Assembly: GCA_963932465.1 (NCBI GenBank)
Contig: OZ010787.1
Coordinates: 34,972,087-35,036,086, forward strand
Length of the DNA stretch: 64,000 nucleotides
Reading direction: 5' to 3'
Source: Maratus speciosus
Lineage: Eukaryota; Arthropoda; Arachnida; Araneae; Salticidae
Under the pieces are notes generated by a model. That model had not been told where the DNA came from. It saw only the letters and a program-made list of their open reading frames with translations, and did no database searches. This document shows, one piece after another, positions 1 through 12,033 of the stretch (position 1 is its first letter; every line of letters starts with the position of its first letter). The translations under genes were made by a program, and so were the position numbers.

Positions 1-1080
1 ATTAAAATATCTCCAAAAATCATTTTCACTTTTGAAATAATTACTATTTCCTGATAAAAAGATTCCATTCACCTATTACATGATTAAGAAAGACAGTCGA
101 TAAGTTTATGTTTGAAATCTCTTCGAAAGATCCGAGTAAATAATTGTAGAATGAAGTAAGCAGTTACATTTCCCACGAAAAAGACAATTAAAACGAATTA
201 GATAACATTTTCCTAAGATAGTATTCGCTTATCAAATGTATAACAAAGACAGTTGATATCTGCTGATAAGATTAATCATGTTTATAAACGGAAGTAAAGA
301 TTTACCAAACTTTTTTGAATAGTTGAAATTTGTGTCTAAGTGTAATAATCTCTCCTAAAACCAATAGTTATCCTTATTTACATATTAGTTATTTTGTGTT
401 GAAAAGCTGATTACTTGTTGAATGTTTGTATAAGTCAGTAAGCATCTGCTGGAAGGGTGATGTATAAAGTCGATTTGAAATAGCAGATGAAACATATGGT
501 TCACAAAAAAGTATAATTGTTACGTTTTTGAATTCGTCATTCTAAGGTTTTACAAATTAATTTTATTATTTCAGTGAAATATATGACAAACCAATGGTTT
601 AATTCATACTAAATTTATTAAACTGTATAAAAGAATGAGTTAAATTGAAGTAGTAGTTTTAAAATTCATTAGAACTAGTGTAGAATCATCAAATAATTAT
701 CTATTGCAATAACAAACTATGAGTTGATTGAAATTATAATAATTGATAAATAGAAAATCTGAAAGATAGTGAGAAACGTTGATAATGGGGTTTAGGAAGT
801 CTATTTCAGACGATTCAATGAATAGGATATGGTTCACAAGAAAAAGTACAATTCTAAACTTAGGTGGATTAATACTGGTAAAAACAATGTTTAATTCAAA
901 TCGTTTGGTAGCCTTCTAATCGATCTACAAAAATGACTTGCTTACTAAAGAAATATAAAAAATTAATTATTTCTTCTATTTAAACATAAATTGTAATAAC
1001 TTCCCTAGTATAAGAAAGAGGAAGAGGTAGGTATTTAAAAAATATATAGAGAGTGTTCAAAAGTAACTTAGAAAATATTG
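1..1080. other. AT-rich DNA with no gene
   Basis: I see no coding frame, splice-flanked exon or repeat boundary here. The stretch is simple AT-rich intergenic or intronic sequence. Confidence 0.5.
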
Positions 1081-1083
1081 GGG

Positions 1084-1163
1084 CGCGGTTTGAATAGTGG
1101 ATAGCTTATCGGTTACAAAAAATGAAATTTGAATCTGAGTTCGCAGGTTCGAAACCACGGCTT
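1084..1163 (+). repeat. tRNA-derived SINE-like head with A and B boxes
   Basis: A box-A-like TAGCTTATCGG at 1102-1112 is followed 44 bases later (start to start) by a perfect box B, GGTTCGAAACC, at 1146-1156. That is the spacing of an internal RNA polymerase III promoter. Flanking bases do not fold into a good cloverleaf, so this is more likely the head of a decayed tRNA-derived SINE than a working tRNA gene. No clear 3' tail or target duplication was seen. Confidence 0.45.
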
Positions 1164-1593
1164 TCTAAAATGATCATACATTTGTGCGTAAAATAATTAA
1201 ACTATCGTACACAAAATCGATAAAATCAGTTAAACTAAAAATAAAAATCATATACATTAAAGGAATTCGCAGAGTGAGCAGTTAAAATAGGTATTAATGA
1301 GTTATCTTAAGAAACCAACCTCTCTTTACACATACAGAAGGGGGAATACAATTTTTTGTTTTGAAACATCTAAAATCTAAACATATAGACATAGTTTCTT
1401 GATTAGTTAAGTCTTCAACATATCATCGAGCCAAGAGAGTATTTTGCAGGTTCAAACCTTCCTCAAAACTTTTCAAAAATAAAATACTATCTTCAAAAAT
1501 ATATTAAAACGATATCCTACAGACGACAGCATCAAAAATTTTTTTCAGAAAACATAAGACATTTTTTATCTTCATTCAAATTCTAAGATAATT

Positions 1594-1596
<3 letters not shown>

Positions 1597-1634
<38 letters not shown>
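1597..1634. repeat. poly-A tract
   Basis: An uninterrupted run of 38 A immediately precedes the C-rich tandem repeat. It could be the seed of that array or a retroposon tail. Confidence 0.85.
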
Positions 1635-1636
<2 letters not shown>

Positions 1637-1637
<1 letters not shown>

Positions 1638-2110
1638 CCCTTAAAAATTAAGCCCCCCTAAAAAAATAAGCCCCTCTAAAAAATTTAGGCTCCACAAACT
1701 CCCTTTCGAAAATACCTGCATCTCTATGTTATAGTATGATATTTCCATTTCTACTCTATGTCAATTTGAAGAAAAAAAAAATTAAGCCCCCCTAAAAATA
1801 AGCCCCACTAAAATATTTAGACCCCTCAAACTCACTTTCGAAAACACCTAACTCACTATGTTATAGTATGATATTTCCATTCTAATACTAAATCAATTCG
1901 AAAAAAAAAATATTAAGCCCCCTCAAAAATTAAGCCCCCCTAAAAAATAAGCCCATCAAAAAATTTAGTGTCTTCATACTTCCTCTCGAAAAGACCTATG
2001 TTATAGTATGATATTTCCATCTCTACTCTAAGTCGATTCGAAAAAAAAAAGCCCCCTCTCAAAAATTAAGCCCCCTCAAAAATTAAGCCCCCCTCAAAAA
2101 TTTAGCCTCT
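1637..2110. repeat. Minisatellite with AAGCCCCCCT words and a 132-140 bp period
   Basis: The word TATGTTATAGTATGATATTT recurs at 1725, 1857 and 1997, giving a period of 132-140 bp. Each unit also carries two to four short AAGCCCCCCTAAAAA-type subrepeats and a run of A. The array is degenerate, with about three full units and partial units at the edges. Confidence 0.8.
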
Positions 2111-2129
2111 CCTACTCTAAGAAACCTCC

Positions 2130-2200
2130 CGCAGGTGGATTCCACCCTCCTCCTCTATCCACAAGGTGGATTCCTCCCTCCTCCTCAATCCTCCCAATCC
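2130..2200. repeat. Short C-rich direct repeat
   Basis: AGGTGGATTCC followed by a CCCTCCTCCTC tract occurs twice with about 30 bp spacing, next to the larger minisatellite. Confidence 0.6.
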
Positions 2201-2476
2201 GCAATCCGCCTGCTGGGGCTGAACTGTCTTTTCTCCCCTACTAGCCTAGTTAACAACTTTTAATGATATATATGTGTAATGCAAGGGCCAGTAACAGTAT
2301 AAAAGCAATAAACGTCAAATAGTTAAAACAGACTAATTCAAAGAGTCTCGGGACTCTTAAAGCTTCAAAAAAAATTTTTATTTAAATATTTTTAGATGTT
2401 AATCTTGTATCCTTTCTGAACAATTTAATATAATTGAAGGGAACGAATATTTTTCCCAACTGGATTAAATCATATT

Positions 2477-2702
2477 CAAGGATGGAGTATCACAGTTGAC
2501 GTTTATTCCAACAGAGAGAAAAATGTCCAGCAGTTCGCAGCCAAGTCCAACAAATAAGAGGGAATTATGTCAGCCAGTTATCGTCCGGATAGCTTAACAG
2601 GTAAGGCATTGGCACGGCACGCCAAGTATCCAGCCTCGATTCCTGGTCTGGACATTTTTCGCTCTGTTGGAATAAACGTCAACTGTGATACTCCATCCTC
2701 AA
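2477..2702. repeat. Inverted SINE pair around a tRNA-like head
   Basis: About 50 bp at 2477-2526 (starting CAAGGATGGAGTATCACAG) is repeated in inverted orientation at 2648-2702 with very few mismatches. The 120 bp between the arms holds a tRNA-like sequence whose 3' acceptor strand merges into the right arm. The left arm is therefore probably the body of a second, head-to-head SINE copy whose own head has decayed. Confidence 0.65.
2583..2654 (+). ncRNA. tRNA-like cloverleaf (SINE head, probably not a working tRNA)
   Basis: The sequence folds as a cloverleaf. The acceptor is GTCCGGA (2583-2589) against TCTGGAC (2647-2653), with discriminator A at 2654. The D arm holds box A TAGCTTAACAGG. A 5 bp anticodon stem TTGGC/GCCAA encloses loop ACGGCAC, and the T loop is CTCGATT. 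The formal anticodon GGC would be alanine, but the base before the anticodon is C instead of the invariant T, the last T-stem pair is C-C and the D stem is poor. It is followed by TTTTT, a Pol III stop, inside the SINE body. Confidence 0.55.
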
Positions 2703-3708
2703 ATATTAATATAATTGTTTCCTTCAAATTCTCATTAGAACATAAATTATGGCTTTTAGAAGTATACCCGCTCAATAGCTGAAGCGGCATTTTCGAAACT
2801 TTTAAGTCATTTTTCTCCAAATGATTTTTTTGGGCATAACGCGCACGATATCTCAAAAACTTTTGAATATTTTTTCATGAAATTTTCAAAACATGCGTTT
2901 CATGTTAATCTGTATAAACTGAATCTAAAATTTCCTTTTTATTGCTCAAAAAATATTTTTTTAAGTGATTATGTTGTTGAAATTTTCAAAATTTTGTATT
3001 AGCTAAATACAACATTGTATTAAAAATATAAAAATGCTTTAAATACAAATTTATTTAGGTTCAGGGTCATTATTACAACCTGATGTATAATTGAGCGCCA
3101 ATTTTTTTTTCTAGTTGCTATATTTATTTTCTAATTGTGCGCGGTAAGCTGTTATACCAATTTTCTGCTTGTCAAATGTGTGACCTTTTGGAGCCCCCTG
3201 TAAATGCTAATTCTACATATTGCAATTTTTTAAATACATAAAATGAAAGAACGTACTTATATCTTTCATCTTAATAAAAATTGTGTTTTAAAATCTCACA
3301 CATTTAGAGATATTAAATGTTGAAACTGGTCTCTTTTCATTTTTTCCAATTTTAAGAGTCACGAGACCCCTTAATTACAACGAATTACATAAAAACTATG
3401 GTATTAGCGATGCATTGAATGGAATTTTCAATCACCTCGAGTGGCTTTAAAAGTTAATTAAAAGCCTATCTGGAAAAACGCTGCACGGACCAAGGCGGCG
3501 TTACAAATTCGTGACCTCCTTTCGAAGCGTGCTTATCACAATGCCAAATGTAAACTTTGAAGGAATGTCTTGTTTTAACTACACTGTAGAAAGAAAGGTA
3601 TTACTATGCTGAATTTAGTTTTATGAAATGCCAAAGGAAGTTTAAATATGCACTGTTTTTATTGTCAGTACCGAATTAAGTTCATTATAAATAGATTAAG
3701 ATGTATTA

Positions 3709-4654
3709 AACTAGTCGGATGTGTCAATCCTAAAACTTTCTTCTATCTCATACATATTAATACTTCCTGATAAATGCAGCACAGCAGCATCACCGGTTAG
3801 GTGATTTATACCAAAATCTAATCAGGGACAACTTATGTGAAATTCTCTTTGAATTTGAAGTTTGATGAAAATCCGTGCATTAGTTTTTGAGACAGAGCTA
3901 TTTCAGAAATCGTGAAAAGTTCTGCATATCAGCGGCACCTCTTGGACAATTTGCAGCAAAACCTTATCAGGATCAATTTATATCAGGGACTAACTGGATC
4001 TAAAGTTCGATGAAAATTCATGCATTAGTTCTTCAGATACAGCTATTGCAGATATCGTGAAAATTGTACCATAGTAGCACCACCTGTTGGGCTATTAACA
4101 CCAAAAACTAAACAGCACTAATTTATATCGGGGGCTAACGGAATCTGAAGGTTGATGAAAATTCGTGCATTAGTTCCTGAGATAGAGCTATTGCGGTAAT
4201 CATGAATAATGCCGCATAACAGCGTCACCTATTGGGCGATTTACACCAAAAGGTTATCAGCACCGAATTATATCAAGGACTAACTGAATCTGAAGTTTTC
4301 TGAAAATCCGTGCTTTAGTTCTAGAAATATAGCTATTGTGGAAATCTTGAATAATGCAGCATAGCAGCGCCAGCTGCTGAGCGATTTACACCAAAAAGTA
4401 ATCAGCACCAATTTATATCAGGAATTAACAGAATCTAAACTTTTATTAAATTCTGTTCAATAGTTCTTAAGATAGAGCGCTCATAAAATTTGTGTCGCAC
4501 ACAGACACACACTGACTAATAGGTAGACATTTTTTAAAATCATATTTTTCATTATCTCTGTCCCCTAAAACGCATAAATCCGTCGAAAACCGGAATTCGA
4601 AAATTTTCACGAATCCAATACTTTCTTCTTGTAAAGATAGAAGAAAGTAAAAAT
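3709..4654. mobile_element. Non-autonomous element with subterminal inverted repeats and internal 145 bp repeats (copy 1)
   Basis: The 5' end is AACTAGTCGGATGTG and the 3' end AAAAAT, defined by comparison with the copy at 5825. A 14 bp ACTTTCTTCTATCT at 3735-3748 is exactly inverted at 4635-4648. The last 29 bp (4620-4648) form a hairpin with a 10 bp ACTTTCTTCT/AGAAGAAAGT stem. Between the ends are five diverged units of 136-147 bp, marked by words like GCATTAGTTCTTGAGATAGA near 3886, 4022, 4166, 4313 and 4460. The architecture resembles Helentron/DINE-1-like elements; that classification is inference. No coding frame. Confidence 0.7.
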
Positions 4655-5326
4655 GAGTGATACAGAATAGCTATATTTGATATTGTTTAGGTTCCGTATC
4701 TCTTTGAACTTTCATGGTATATCCATTTACATTTTTCTAGTATATACTGTTATACCCAACTCTACTTTGTATAGTTTTTTACAAAGTCTTAGTATTCATT
4801 TCGCAACGGTTTTGTTTTTTTAATAATACAATAACTAATTCATATATTTATTGTACGGAACCCTCTGTGCGCGACTTATACTCGCACTTGACCGTTTATT
4901 AGTGTTGTTAATGCGCAATCTAAAGAATACACTAAATGTAAAAAATCTATTAGAATTTTCAGCTGTGTTCTGTACCATGGTAAGACCGGGTTGGATGCCC
5001 TAGTATAAATTTTTAAAATGTTTAAACAGTTATTTTTAAAACAGTTTTTAATACATTTAAAAAAAAATTATAAATAAGTAAAGTAAAATTGGCGGATCGC
5101 TTTAAATTAATAAAACAGATTAAATACAATTTCGCAAGAGATGCATTATATCCTTTTTTATGTTATGTTAAAGGTTTTTGGATCAACATTGGACATTAAT
5201 GCTATCAAGTGGATTGATATAAAACATGAAATAAATCACTCCTTAAAGAACTGAAGATTTTTAAAAAATTCAAAGTATTTTGAATCTCCGTTTTTGATAT
5301 TTAAAAGCATTTAAAAACTTTTAATA

Positions 5327-7463
5327 CAGTGGAACCCGGTTAAGACGCTCACGGTTAATACGCGATCCGGCTTAATACGCGGATCTTTTCCAGTCCCTTG
5401 AACATCGCCCATAAAGCTAATGCAAAAATATCCCGTTTAATACGCGAACGGTTATTACACGATCCCGCTTAATACGCGATAAATTTTCGATTCTTTGAGG
5501 GAAAAAAATCACGATTAAGACGCGATTTCGTTGATCAATCCTCCTCTCTTCTCGAGTGTTGCCAATTTAGCGGAATTTTTTTTATTCAGATGAGAAACAA
5601 GTTCCTGAATAGTATTATTTACTTTATTTAATAACATATTAATAAAGGCATAAATTAGTAATCGAAAATAGTGGTGGATATTTGAAGAAAACAAAACCCG
5701 CTAAGTTAGCAAAACTGCAATTCTTCTTTGATCCCGCCTCGTAACATTCTTTGTGTCTCACTTTGGGTATGTTTTTACTGTATTAGAGAGATATAGGTGA
5801 ATTCAGGATACTCATACATGTTATAACTAGTCGGATGTGGTAATCCCAAAAATTTCTTCTATCTTATACATGTTAATACTTACTGAAAAATGCAGCATAC
5901 CAGCGCCACCGGTTAGGTGATTTACACCAAACTCTAATCATCAACAACTTATGTCAACTTCTAACTGAATCTGAAGTTTGATGAAAATCCGTGCATTAGT
6001 TTTTGAGATAGAGCTATTGCAGAAATTGTAAAAGATTCTGCATTGGAGCGCAGCCTGTTGGGTAATTTGCATCAAAAACTAATTAGGGCCAATTTATACC
6101 AGGAAGTAACTGAATCTAAAGCTTGATGAATTTTCATGCATTAGTTCTTGAGATACAGCTATTGCGGAAATCTAGAAAAATGCAGCATTGAAGCACCACC
6201 TGTCGGGCGATTTGCACTAAAAGTTTAACAGAACTAATTTATATCAGGGACTAACTGAATCTGAAGTTTGATGAAAATTCGTACATTTGTTCTTGAGATA
6301 GAGCTATTGATATAATCATAAATAATGCAGCATAGTAGCGCCACCTGTTGGGCGATTTTCACCAAAAAGGAATAAGCATCAAATTACATCATAAACTAAC
6401 TGAATTTAAAATTTTGTGAAAATCCGTGCAATAGTTCTTGAGATATAGCTATTGCGGAAATCGTAAAAAATGCATCATAGCAGCGCCACATGTCGGGCGA
6501 TTTACACCAAAAAGTAATCAGAGCCAGTTTATATGAAGGTCTAACTGAATCTAAAGTTTTGTGAAATTCCGAGCATTAGCTCTTGAGATAGAGCGCCCAC
6601 AAAATTTTTGTCACCTACAGACTCACAGAGTGACAGACAGACTCATACACAGACACTTTCTAAAAACCATCAAATTGTGTTCAGGACATTCTAAAATGTA
6701 CAAATCCATCGAAAATCGGAAATCGAAATTTTTCACGAATCGACTTACTTTCTTCTTGTAAAGATAGAAGAAAGTAAAAATTGTTATGATTAGACATGAT
6801 CATAACAGTTGTTAGTGAGGTTTCAAACGTACATTATATCATTACTACGATTTATAATGCATATTATGGGCAACAAAAAATGAAAGTTGTAACGAATAAG
6901 CAAATATGACTGCCGTTGGATAATTCTTTTATATTTTCTTTACTTTTGCTATGCTAACATTGCTTTTTACACAAAGATTAATAAGGATAGTTTTTCTTAT
7001 ATTAAAAAGGACAGATTATAATGGTATTCTTTATTACAAGTACTAAATAGGATTTTTAAATATGGGTTGTGCTTCAAAGATTTAATATTTTTTTTTCTTT
7101 CTGTAAAAAAATAGTCTTGTAGGAAAATTATTTTTGTTGTTTTATTTTTAGTTGCAACGTATTAATCGACAATAAAGCCATGCTTGAATCCATATTTATT
7201 TCCGTTGTTATTCCAGTTGGTCCTATAAAAAGAAACAATTAGTTAAAATGGAATACAATTAAATCTAAATCTAAATATACGCAAAAGACGCAATTTTTGA
7301 CAGTAAACATATAAATGAAAGCTCTAAAGTTCATTTAGACGATTAAAATGTGTAAATAAGACCAGTTTCTATAACATTATACAAATCACGTTTAATACGC
7401 GATCCCGCTTAATACGCGAGTTTGGTCCACTCCCTTGAAACGCGTCTTAACCGGGTTCCACTG
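5327..7463. mobile_element. Pogo/Tigger-type non-autonomous transposon with TA duplication
   Basis: The left end begins CAGTGGAACCCGGTTAAGAC at 5327 and the right end is its exact inverse ending at 7463. TA dinucleotides flank both (5325-5326 and 7464-7465). Next to each end are repeated TTAATACGCGATCC-type subterminal words (5361-5495 and 7390-7420), probably transposase-binding repeats. CAGTGGAACC ends with a TA target are typical of the pogo branch of Tc1/mariner. No transposase frame remains. The element is interrupted by a complete copy of the tandem-repeat element at 5825-6780. Confidence 0.85.
5825..6780. mobile_element. Non-autonomous element with subterminal inverted repeats (copy 2, nested)
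   Basis: This is the second copy of the element at 3709. It has the same AACTAGTCGGATGTG start, five internal units of about 145 bp and the same terminal 29 bp hairpin (6747-6775) followed by AAAAA. The 5' subterminal repeat differs at one of 14 positions. It lies within the pogo-type element, so it inserted after that element. Confidence 0.7.
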
Positions 7464-7827
7464 TACTGTTACTTTAACAGTATTCTTGCATTTATTTAAA
7501 AATTTAATCCTGTGTAGAATGACTATAAAAAGATAATTAAAAAATATGAAAGCAAGTAGTCCTATGTTAATTGTCACAGAAAAAAAGCTGTCTGTACCAA
7601 AGTTCCTTTGTGATTTTCTATTTATTCTTACATGAACTTTTGAAAATCTCATGCTCTTACATATTTATTGTCCATTCGATTCCCCATGCTTGTTTTCCCC
7701 TAAATATAAAATTTTATTACTCTATCTTGAAAAACACGTTTAATATAAGTTGAAATTTATTCGATGGGCACAGTGTCAATATTCAGAAAAGCATTTTGAA
7801 GTTTAAGTAACATTTCGCCCCAAAATG

Positions 7828-8398
7828 CAGTCGTAGTTGCATATAGCGCGATCGGATATAACAAGAATCCTGTTCTAATGAGGAATTAGTAAGCAAATGT
7901 TTGGTACGATTATACGAGTACATTGAAATAAACTTATTTATAACGAATAAGTCTTGAATATAATGAGCAGATGTATCTGCTATCTCACAAAAAATGGAAA
8001 CTCTTTGTTGTAGATGTATGGGATAAAGTGTGTTCGTTATATCCGGAGACTTTTTTTCAGTTCAAGTGAAAAGAAGATTGTACATAAGATTGTATTTCCC
8101 GAAGTCGTGAAAATACAAAAATAAGAGGTTATATATTTTGAAAATTACAGTTTATTGAATGAAAAAATGTTTTCTCACAATAAAAGTTTTCGTAACAAAT
8201 ATATTTACATGTTTGCCAATTTTTTTGCTTTATACAAATGTGAAAATTGCTTCTTATGAATTAATTAAACTTTCATCTGTGATCTTATTTTTATATGGTG
8301 AATAAATGTACAGAACTTGAACTCGCTTATTGCGAAAACTTAATTATGACTAGCAAAGACACTGGTCCCTTCATCCTTGTTATAACCAAGTTCGACTG
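7828..8398. mobile_element. Second pogo-type MITE
   Basis: The right end CCTTGTTATAACCAAGTTCG...CTG is followed by TA at 8399-8400. Read inward it begins CAGTCGAACTTGGTTATAAC. The left end CAGTCGTAGTTGCATATAGC is decayed but carries the same GGATATAAC words. Several TATAACGAATAAG-type words lie inside. CAGTCGAAC with GATATAACGA words is typical of small arthropod pogo-like elements. The left target TA is not preserved. Confidence 0.55.
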
Positions 8399-8629
8399 TA
8401 TATATAAAAGAAACTATAAAAGTCATTTGTTAGAAAGAGTAACGAACTTATGAAATTTGGGTGGAATTTTTATCTGTTGATGATCTCTTTATGACAAATT
8501 AAATCCTTTAGAATTATAAAAGACTCTGCAAATAAAAAATATTTTGCTTTATTACTTGCATCATTGAGGATTGCAGTTCAGATTTGACTTCTTTCTTCCC
8601 TTTTTCAGGCGCGTTCGTAATTATATAAA

Positions 8630-8880
8630 TACGTATCACCTAACGTCGTCTATCGCTCCATAGTCGTCGTCTGGTCCATCTGTCTGTCTGTCTGTCCGCA
8701 TATAACAGCGCAAAAACTGCTCAACCGACTGGTTTGAAATTTAATATATATAATTGTTGCAGAATTTTGTCGAGTCATTTCAAGTTTTATGAAAATCGAA
8801 TCAAAACTTAAAAAGATATTAATAAAAGTTTTTAAAAAAGATATTAAGTTATTTTCATTCTATTGAATCCTAACATACGA
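8630..8880 (+). repeat. Dispersed repeat fragment with a CTGT microsatellite
   Basis: A (CTGT)n stretch near 8684-8697 is followed by ACTGCTCAACCGACTGGTTTG and GAAAATCGAATC words, a combination common in arthropod repeat consensus sequences. A diverged echo of the TTAATATATATAAT segment at 8742 occurs again at 8978. Boundaries are not determined. Confidence 0.35.
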
Positions 8881-9454
8881 TATTAATTCGATGATATCCC
8901 ATGATAGGTAAATATTCTAAGTTGCCATAGTGATTATGTCCCATTTAAGATGGAGTCATATTATTTCCGTCTTACTGAATTTAATATATATAATCGTAAT
9001 AAATTTTGTATTCATGCATTTTTGCATAAGAGTGCAACAGTTATTGCACCAAGATCTGAATATTTATAAAACTAGTTATAGTACGAACACACCTCATTTG
9101 CTCCGTTTGACGTACAATTTCCGTCTTGTGTGCGTTCCGTTTGCGTGCGTACTGCTTAGTGTCTATTTATATGATAATCTTTATTGTAAAAGAAATATGT
9201 TTGAAACATGGCGTTTGCATGATTTTTTATCGATACGTACTCAATCAATATTTAGGAATAATTATCTCGCAGATTTTTACCTGGCCATAGAATCAGTGTT
9301 TTCATTCTTTGTTAAAAATAAAAATCATGTCTTGTTATTTGTCGGTCACATTCTTTTCGCAGTTCACAGGTCATTGTCACAAGAGGATCAAGTGTCAGAT
9401 AAATGTTCTAAAAATAGAGAGAAAGAGATAGAGAGCCATGCTAAAAATAATTGA

Positions 9455-10118
9455 GAGCTAGATCTGGACAGTTGGTAGAATATGTGATCTCTGCCAGAGA
9501 TAGAGTGAATACACCAGTTAGTGACATGCTGCTTGCTCGTCTCAATTTTTGGTGGTGAACTTCAAAAACCTGACGTTGAATCTAATAGCAAATATAATAT
9601 CCAATAAAACTTTTATTACACTTTAATAAATAATCTGAATCTTCTTTTCCAATGTACCGGCATTATTTCTACGCAGTTAGGAATAGCACAAAGTTGCTAC
9701 AAGTTTTGTCCATAGTTGGAGAAAAAATTATCACGGTCATGTTGTTTTAAAAATTTGAGAACAAAAGACAGCAATTTAGCAAAATATTTAAGTTCAGTTT
9801 TTAATGAGGAACAAAATAAAAAAAAATGATTAAAAAAATAAGCATTAATTCCAGAAATTTTACCACATTTTATGCCAAATTATACTGAGACGAACCACGA
9901 ACTGAGTATTACGTTGTTAGATTTTAGTTTACATATCATCTAGTAGTTTATAAGTGAACTATTACTTTGAATGAGCTTGGATACTCGGTCTTTCATCGAT
10001 ATATCAAGTTGCTTATATCCAAATTAAAGCAAGTATTGGAGATGCCATTACTGAGATGCCATTACTCAGATGGTTACATGTATTATATCGTTTGTTGCTG
10101 GAGTTAAACCGTAAATCA
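9455..10118. other. No gene seen
   Basis: AT-rich sequence. GAGATGCCATTACT is directly repeated at about 10038 and 10053. No exon-like or element-end signal was found. Confidence 0.4.
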
Positions 10119-10229
10119 TCAATAACTCCAGACAATCTCAACGTGAGCTAAATCTGGACTCTTTTCAGGCCAGCTGAAGTATTTATATTTTTTTGCGGAA
10201 CTAAGCTTTGGATAATGCAAACACATCCA
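10119..10229 (-). pseudogene. Tc1-like transposase C-terminal fragment
   Basis: Reading the minus strand from 10229 down to a stop at 10119-10121 gives 36 codons containing FSWPEKSPDLAHVEIVWSY. This matches the conserved Tc1/mariner block WPxxSPDLNPIENxW around the third catalytic acidic residue. The expected NPIE reads AHVE, so the glutamate is kept but the surroundings are mutated. An HYPKLSS segment upstream matches the usual H-x-A/S-K helix after the second aspartate, which is itself not visible. There is no intact N-terminus, terminal repeat or start. It is a relic unrelated in detail to the intact Tc3-like gene at 39208. Confidence 0.65.
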
Positions 10230-10449
10230 CGGAAGGGGGTTTACTTTTTGAAAAATTAAATCTCTCAGTCAGTGACTCCAAATTGGGATTAACAGTTCCC
10301 GATCCATAGCACTTGAAATAAATCCTAAGCTTGCAGGTCTAAGTGAGCTATTTCTTCCTTAATTATCAGTGATTCTTCACGAAGACACTTAAAAAAGTAC
10401 TTTAGTTTATTCTGAAAATTAATACTGAAATTTATCTGGTTTATCAAGA

Positions 10450-10563
10450 TTGAATTTATTTTCGGCGGAAAAAAAAAATCCCTAATCGTTCTTTTTTTTT
10501 TTGTTGTTGATCTTTGAATTTAGTTTTGGCGGGAAAAAAAATCCCTAATCGTTCCTTTTTTGT
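10450..10563. repeat. Local tandem duplication, about 70 bp unit
   Basis: The segment from TTTTCGGCGGAAAAAA through TCCCTAATCGTTC and a run of T is repeated at about 10521-10563 with small changes. Confidence 0.7.
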
Positions 10564-11124
10564 CTGTTCTTGGGTCTATGTTATATGGAATTTTGTTAGT
10601 GTGGGCTTTCTCTTGCATTTTGATTTTTGACATTTTGTATACTTATTTCCCGAAATCACTTCGGATATTCTTTTTCTGTATACACGATTAGTCTCGATCT
10701 TACTTTTATTTTCTCTACAGACAAATTTTCCCTCACAACAAGCCTGAAATCTGAACAATTTGTTATGATAATTTTTGAGCTATGTCGGCTGCTTTTTCCC
10801 TACATCCTATAGGATATTGTCCATACATAAAGTTTAATACAGTAGATCTATGTCTTTCAATATGACGTCCGAAGATAAAAAAAATCATATGATCAACATA
10901 TCAGGCATGAATTTCCCCTTTTCCAAAATCTGGAGAATCGTTCGAATTACTCATGTTTTATCTAACATTCACCTTAAAATGCAAATATCCAAATATGCGT
11001 CAGACGATAATTTAAAATGTTGCCAGAAGTTTTAAATTATTGCAGCATGTATATAACAACGTCAAACGAAAAATTAAAAAAAAAAAAAAACGAATACCGT
11101 GATAATGTTTTGTTTCAGCCTAAG

Positions 11125-11207
11125 GCTAATGTCAGATGGACATGACATTGTGTAGGGATAATACGTAAGTAAAAAAGCGTGCAAAAAGACGTCCGTCTGA
11201 TATTAGC
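11125..11207. mobile_element. Very short inverted-repeat (foldback) element
   Basis: GCTAATGTCAGATGGAC at 11125-11141 is inverted at 11191-11207 as GTCCGTCTGATATTAGC (15 of 17 matching), enclosing about 50 bp. This is the geometry of a tiny MITE. No target duplication was confirmed. Confidence 0.45.
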
Positions 11208-12033
11208 GTAAAAACATAAAATCGTCATCACAATCGTCAAATCCAATATCCATAATAATGAGTAATCAATATTGCTATAAACAACATTTATTTATGTAAA
11301 TTGTGTGTCTTTTTAATAATATTTCCTTTTTAGTAGTAAAAAATTTTGATTTTTTTTTTTTTTTTAAAGACTTGATTTTTTGTTCTGCTCTGTATAAACA
11401 TGTAGAATCATTAAACATTAAAACATACGTAGAAAATATCAGGCAAATATTTTAATATATTTATTTATAGATCTTTCACTCAAATTAATAAACAAATATT
11501 TTGGACTACTTGTATGCATCAATTTAAAATATTTTTTTTAATTAAATACACTAATAATAAATTTTTCTTGCATCTTTAAGTTTCGATATGTGTATAAATA
11601 ACATATAACTATTATATCATGCATTTAGATTATATATCATACGTATCACAATTCGCACGTTATTGCTTTAAAAGGAAATACTTATTTTATATGTCGATGA
11701 CCTACGTCTTTTTCATGGTTCATGGGTGCTTAATTTAATTCGCTATGTGTTATTTGCTGTGCTGCTTTTATGTTGACAAAAGTTTTGCAGTACGGTATAA
11801 ATAACGTTATAAGTTCTATAAAAGATACTCTTTCATAGAAACAAACTTTTTCTCTATTTCTCAACACACACATTCACACGCGCACACTCATATGATTTGT
11901 TACAAAACATAATGTTAAAATTAGCTTGTCGTGAAAAGAATTTGGAACTTCCAGTCAGAGAAATCCATTCAACTGTCATGGTGGTTTTCACTTCATATTA
12001 AATCAAACTGCTTCAATCTTTTCCTCCATCTGT

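Noticed and set aside
1436..1462. GCAGGTTCAAACC, a second B-box-like word
   Set aside because: No A box at suitable distance upstream and no stem pairing.
8936..9454. Plus-strand open frame of about 172 codons after the first ATG
   Set aside because: Composition is F/L/Y/I-rich as expected from AT-rich DNA, it overlaps echoes of a dispersed repeat, and no domain, splice site or homologous motif was recognised.
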